A DNA stretch of 64,000 bases, from positions 186,001-250,000 of the forward strand of contig JACJZW010000001.1 in assembly GCA_020635355.1 (NCBI GenBank), in the 5' to 3' direction. Position 1 is the stretch's first letter. Every line of letters begins with the position of its first letter. Source of the stretch: Flavobacteriales bacterium. Lineage in GTDB: Bacteria > Bacteroidota > Bacteroidia > NS11-12g > UBA9320. Positions 63,318 to 64,000 of this stretch are shown here, one piece after another. The translations under genes were made by a program, and so were the position numbers. The notes below the pieces were generated by a model. The model had not been told where the DNA came from. It saw only the letters and a list, made by a program, of their open reading frames with translations, and did not search any database.

Positions 63318-64000
63318 ATGACTCAGAAAACGATATTGGTGACAGGCGGAAGTAAAGGAATCGGAAGAGCCGTGGCCCTGCAGTTTGCTGCCGATGGGTT
63401 TCATTGTATCATCTGTGCCCGAAATGAAGATGAACTGCGCAAAACGGCCGGTGAACTAGAGCGTGCAGGAGGTACTGTTAGTTATGCCACCTGTAATGTC
63501 CGAGACCGGGAATCCATTCGAACGTTTGTTGAGAATACCGTGCAGGGACGATCCATAGACGTGTTGGTGAATAATGTTGGTACCTATGTTCCCGGACAAA
63601 TTCATACGGAAGAGGACGGGGTGTTTGAACTGATGATGGAAACCAACCTGCATTCCACCTACCACTTCTCCAGAATGATTGTCCCGCTAATGAAGGCGGC
63701 CGAAAAGCCGCACATCTTCAATATTTGCTCAACGGCAAGCATTACGGCTTATGCGAACGGCGGAAGTTATTGCATCTCCAAATTTGCCCAATATGGCCTC
63801 ACCAAGGTATTAAGAGAGGAGCTCAAGCCCTTTAAGATACGAGTAACAGCTGTGCTTCCCGGAGCTACCCGTACCTCCTCATGGGATGGGACCGATTTAC
63901 CTGAATCCCGATTTGTTCTACCGGATGACGTAGCCACGTCCATTCATTCGGCGTATGGTCTGCGTCAGGGAGCGGTAGTGGAAGATCTAATAATTCGTCC
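63318..64000 (+). CDS. Short-chain dehydrogenase/reductase (partial)
   Basis: The frame is open from the ATG at 63318 to the right edge, 227 residues. The N-terminal coenzyme motif is TGGSKGIG, followed by NNVG, a catalytic Ser in NICSTASI, and the catalytic Tyr-x3-Lys as YCISK. These are the classical SDR hallmarks. The C-terminus continues past the window but little can be missing, since classical SDRs are near 235-250 aa. Substrate unknown. Divergent from the mla genes. Confidence 0.92.
   Translation, partial: MTQKTILVTGGSKGIGRAVALQFAADGFHCIICARNEDELRKTAGELERAGGTVSYATCNVRDRESIRTFVENTVQGRSIDVLVNNVGTYVPGQIHTEEDGVFELMMETNLHSTYHFSRMIVPLMKAAEKPHIFNICSTASITAYANGGSYCISKFAQYGLTKVLREELKPFKIRVTAVLPGATRTSSWDGTDLPESRFVLPDDVATSIHSAYGLRQGAVVEDLIIR

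Noticed and set aside
1..64000. tRNA or rRNA genes
   Set aside because: No cloverleaf-like or rRNA-like stretch recognised by eye; a covariance-model search would be needed to exclude a missed tRNA.

Overview
The window looks like a chromosome segment of a Bacteroidota bacterium, most likely a flavobacteria-like lineage. The evidence is two secreted proteins with type IX secretion (T9SS) type A C-terminal sorting domains, a pair of S46 dipeptidyl-peptidases (one DPP7-like, one DPP11-like), DUF1573 and other Bacteroidota-typical families, and repeated Bacteroidota -7 boxes (TAnnTTTG) directly upstream of start codons, often only 5-15 nt away. No rRNA, tRNA or CRISPR array was recognised.

Layout. 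1-2651 (minus): ribD, a DMT/EamA permease, an IMPACT/YigZ protein and the start of a secreted protein that runs off the left edge. 2681-3541: prmC, divergent from ribD with overlapping promoters. 4089-13277: a type I restriction-modification island in the order hsdM, hsdS, a DUF262/HNH (GmrSD-like) nuclease gene, an AlbA_2/HATPase/wHTH gene, hsdR. It lies between housekeeping genes and is the main accessory locus. 13430-16572: urocanase (hutU), divergent from a nitronate monooxygenase-like flavoprotein and a DUF4442 protein. 16573-21148: a repeat-rich stretch with a dead IS3-family element, the ABC-F ATPase gene uup, and a 234-bp tandem duplication. 21149-24881 (plus): SlyD-like isomerase, a small conserved protein, a TlpA-like lipoprotein, a GNAT/FemAB-like protein and a YdjM-like membrane protein.

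24869-36985 (minus): DUF1761 protein, LysE exporter, a methyltransferase, topoisomerase IV (parC, parE), an MFS/PqqB-like/beta-barrel cluster, HtrA protease and a DUF1573 protein. 37109-40983 (plus): ruvB, queG, a DUF389 membrane protein and a CAP-domain protein. 41756-44903 (minus): ychF, yhcH, queE, folD. 45023-48042 (plus): two paralogous lipoproteins and a subtilase. 48055-56446: two T9SS cargo proteins, a YyaL/DUF255 protein and a small secreted protein; the smaller T9SS gene sits between ~270-bp direct repeats. 56594-63224 (minus): the two S46 peptidases, a TonB-C protein and an MlaEF-type ABC module. 63318-64000: an SDR gene running off the right edge.

Two things stand out as possibly undescribed. 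The first is a dispersed ~100-nt element, five copies in the window, with complementary ends and a variable internal hairpin; it may be a structured RNA or a non-autonomous repeat. The second is the composite restriction island, in which a GmrSD-like nuclease and an AlbA_2-type gene lie between hsdS and hsdR. Both are inferences from sequence reading only.
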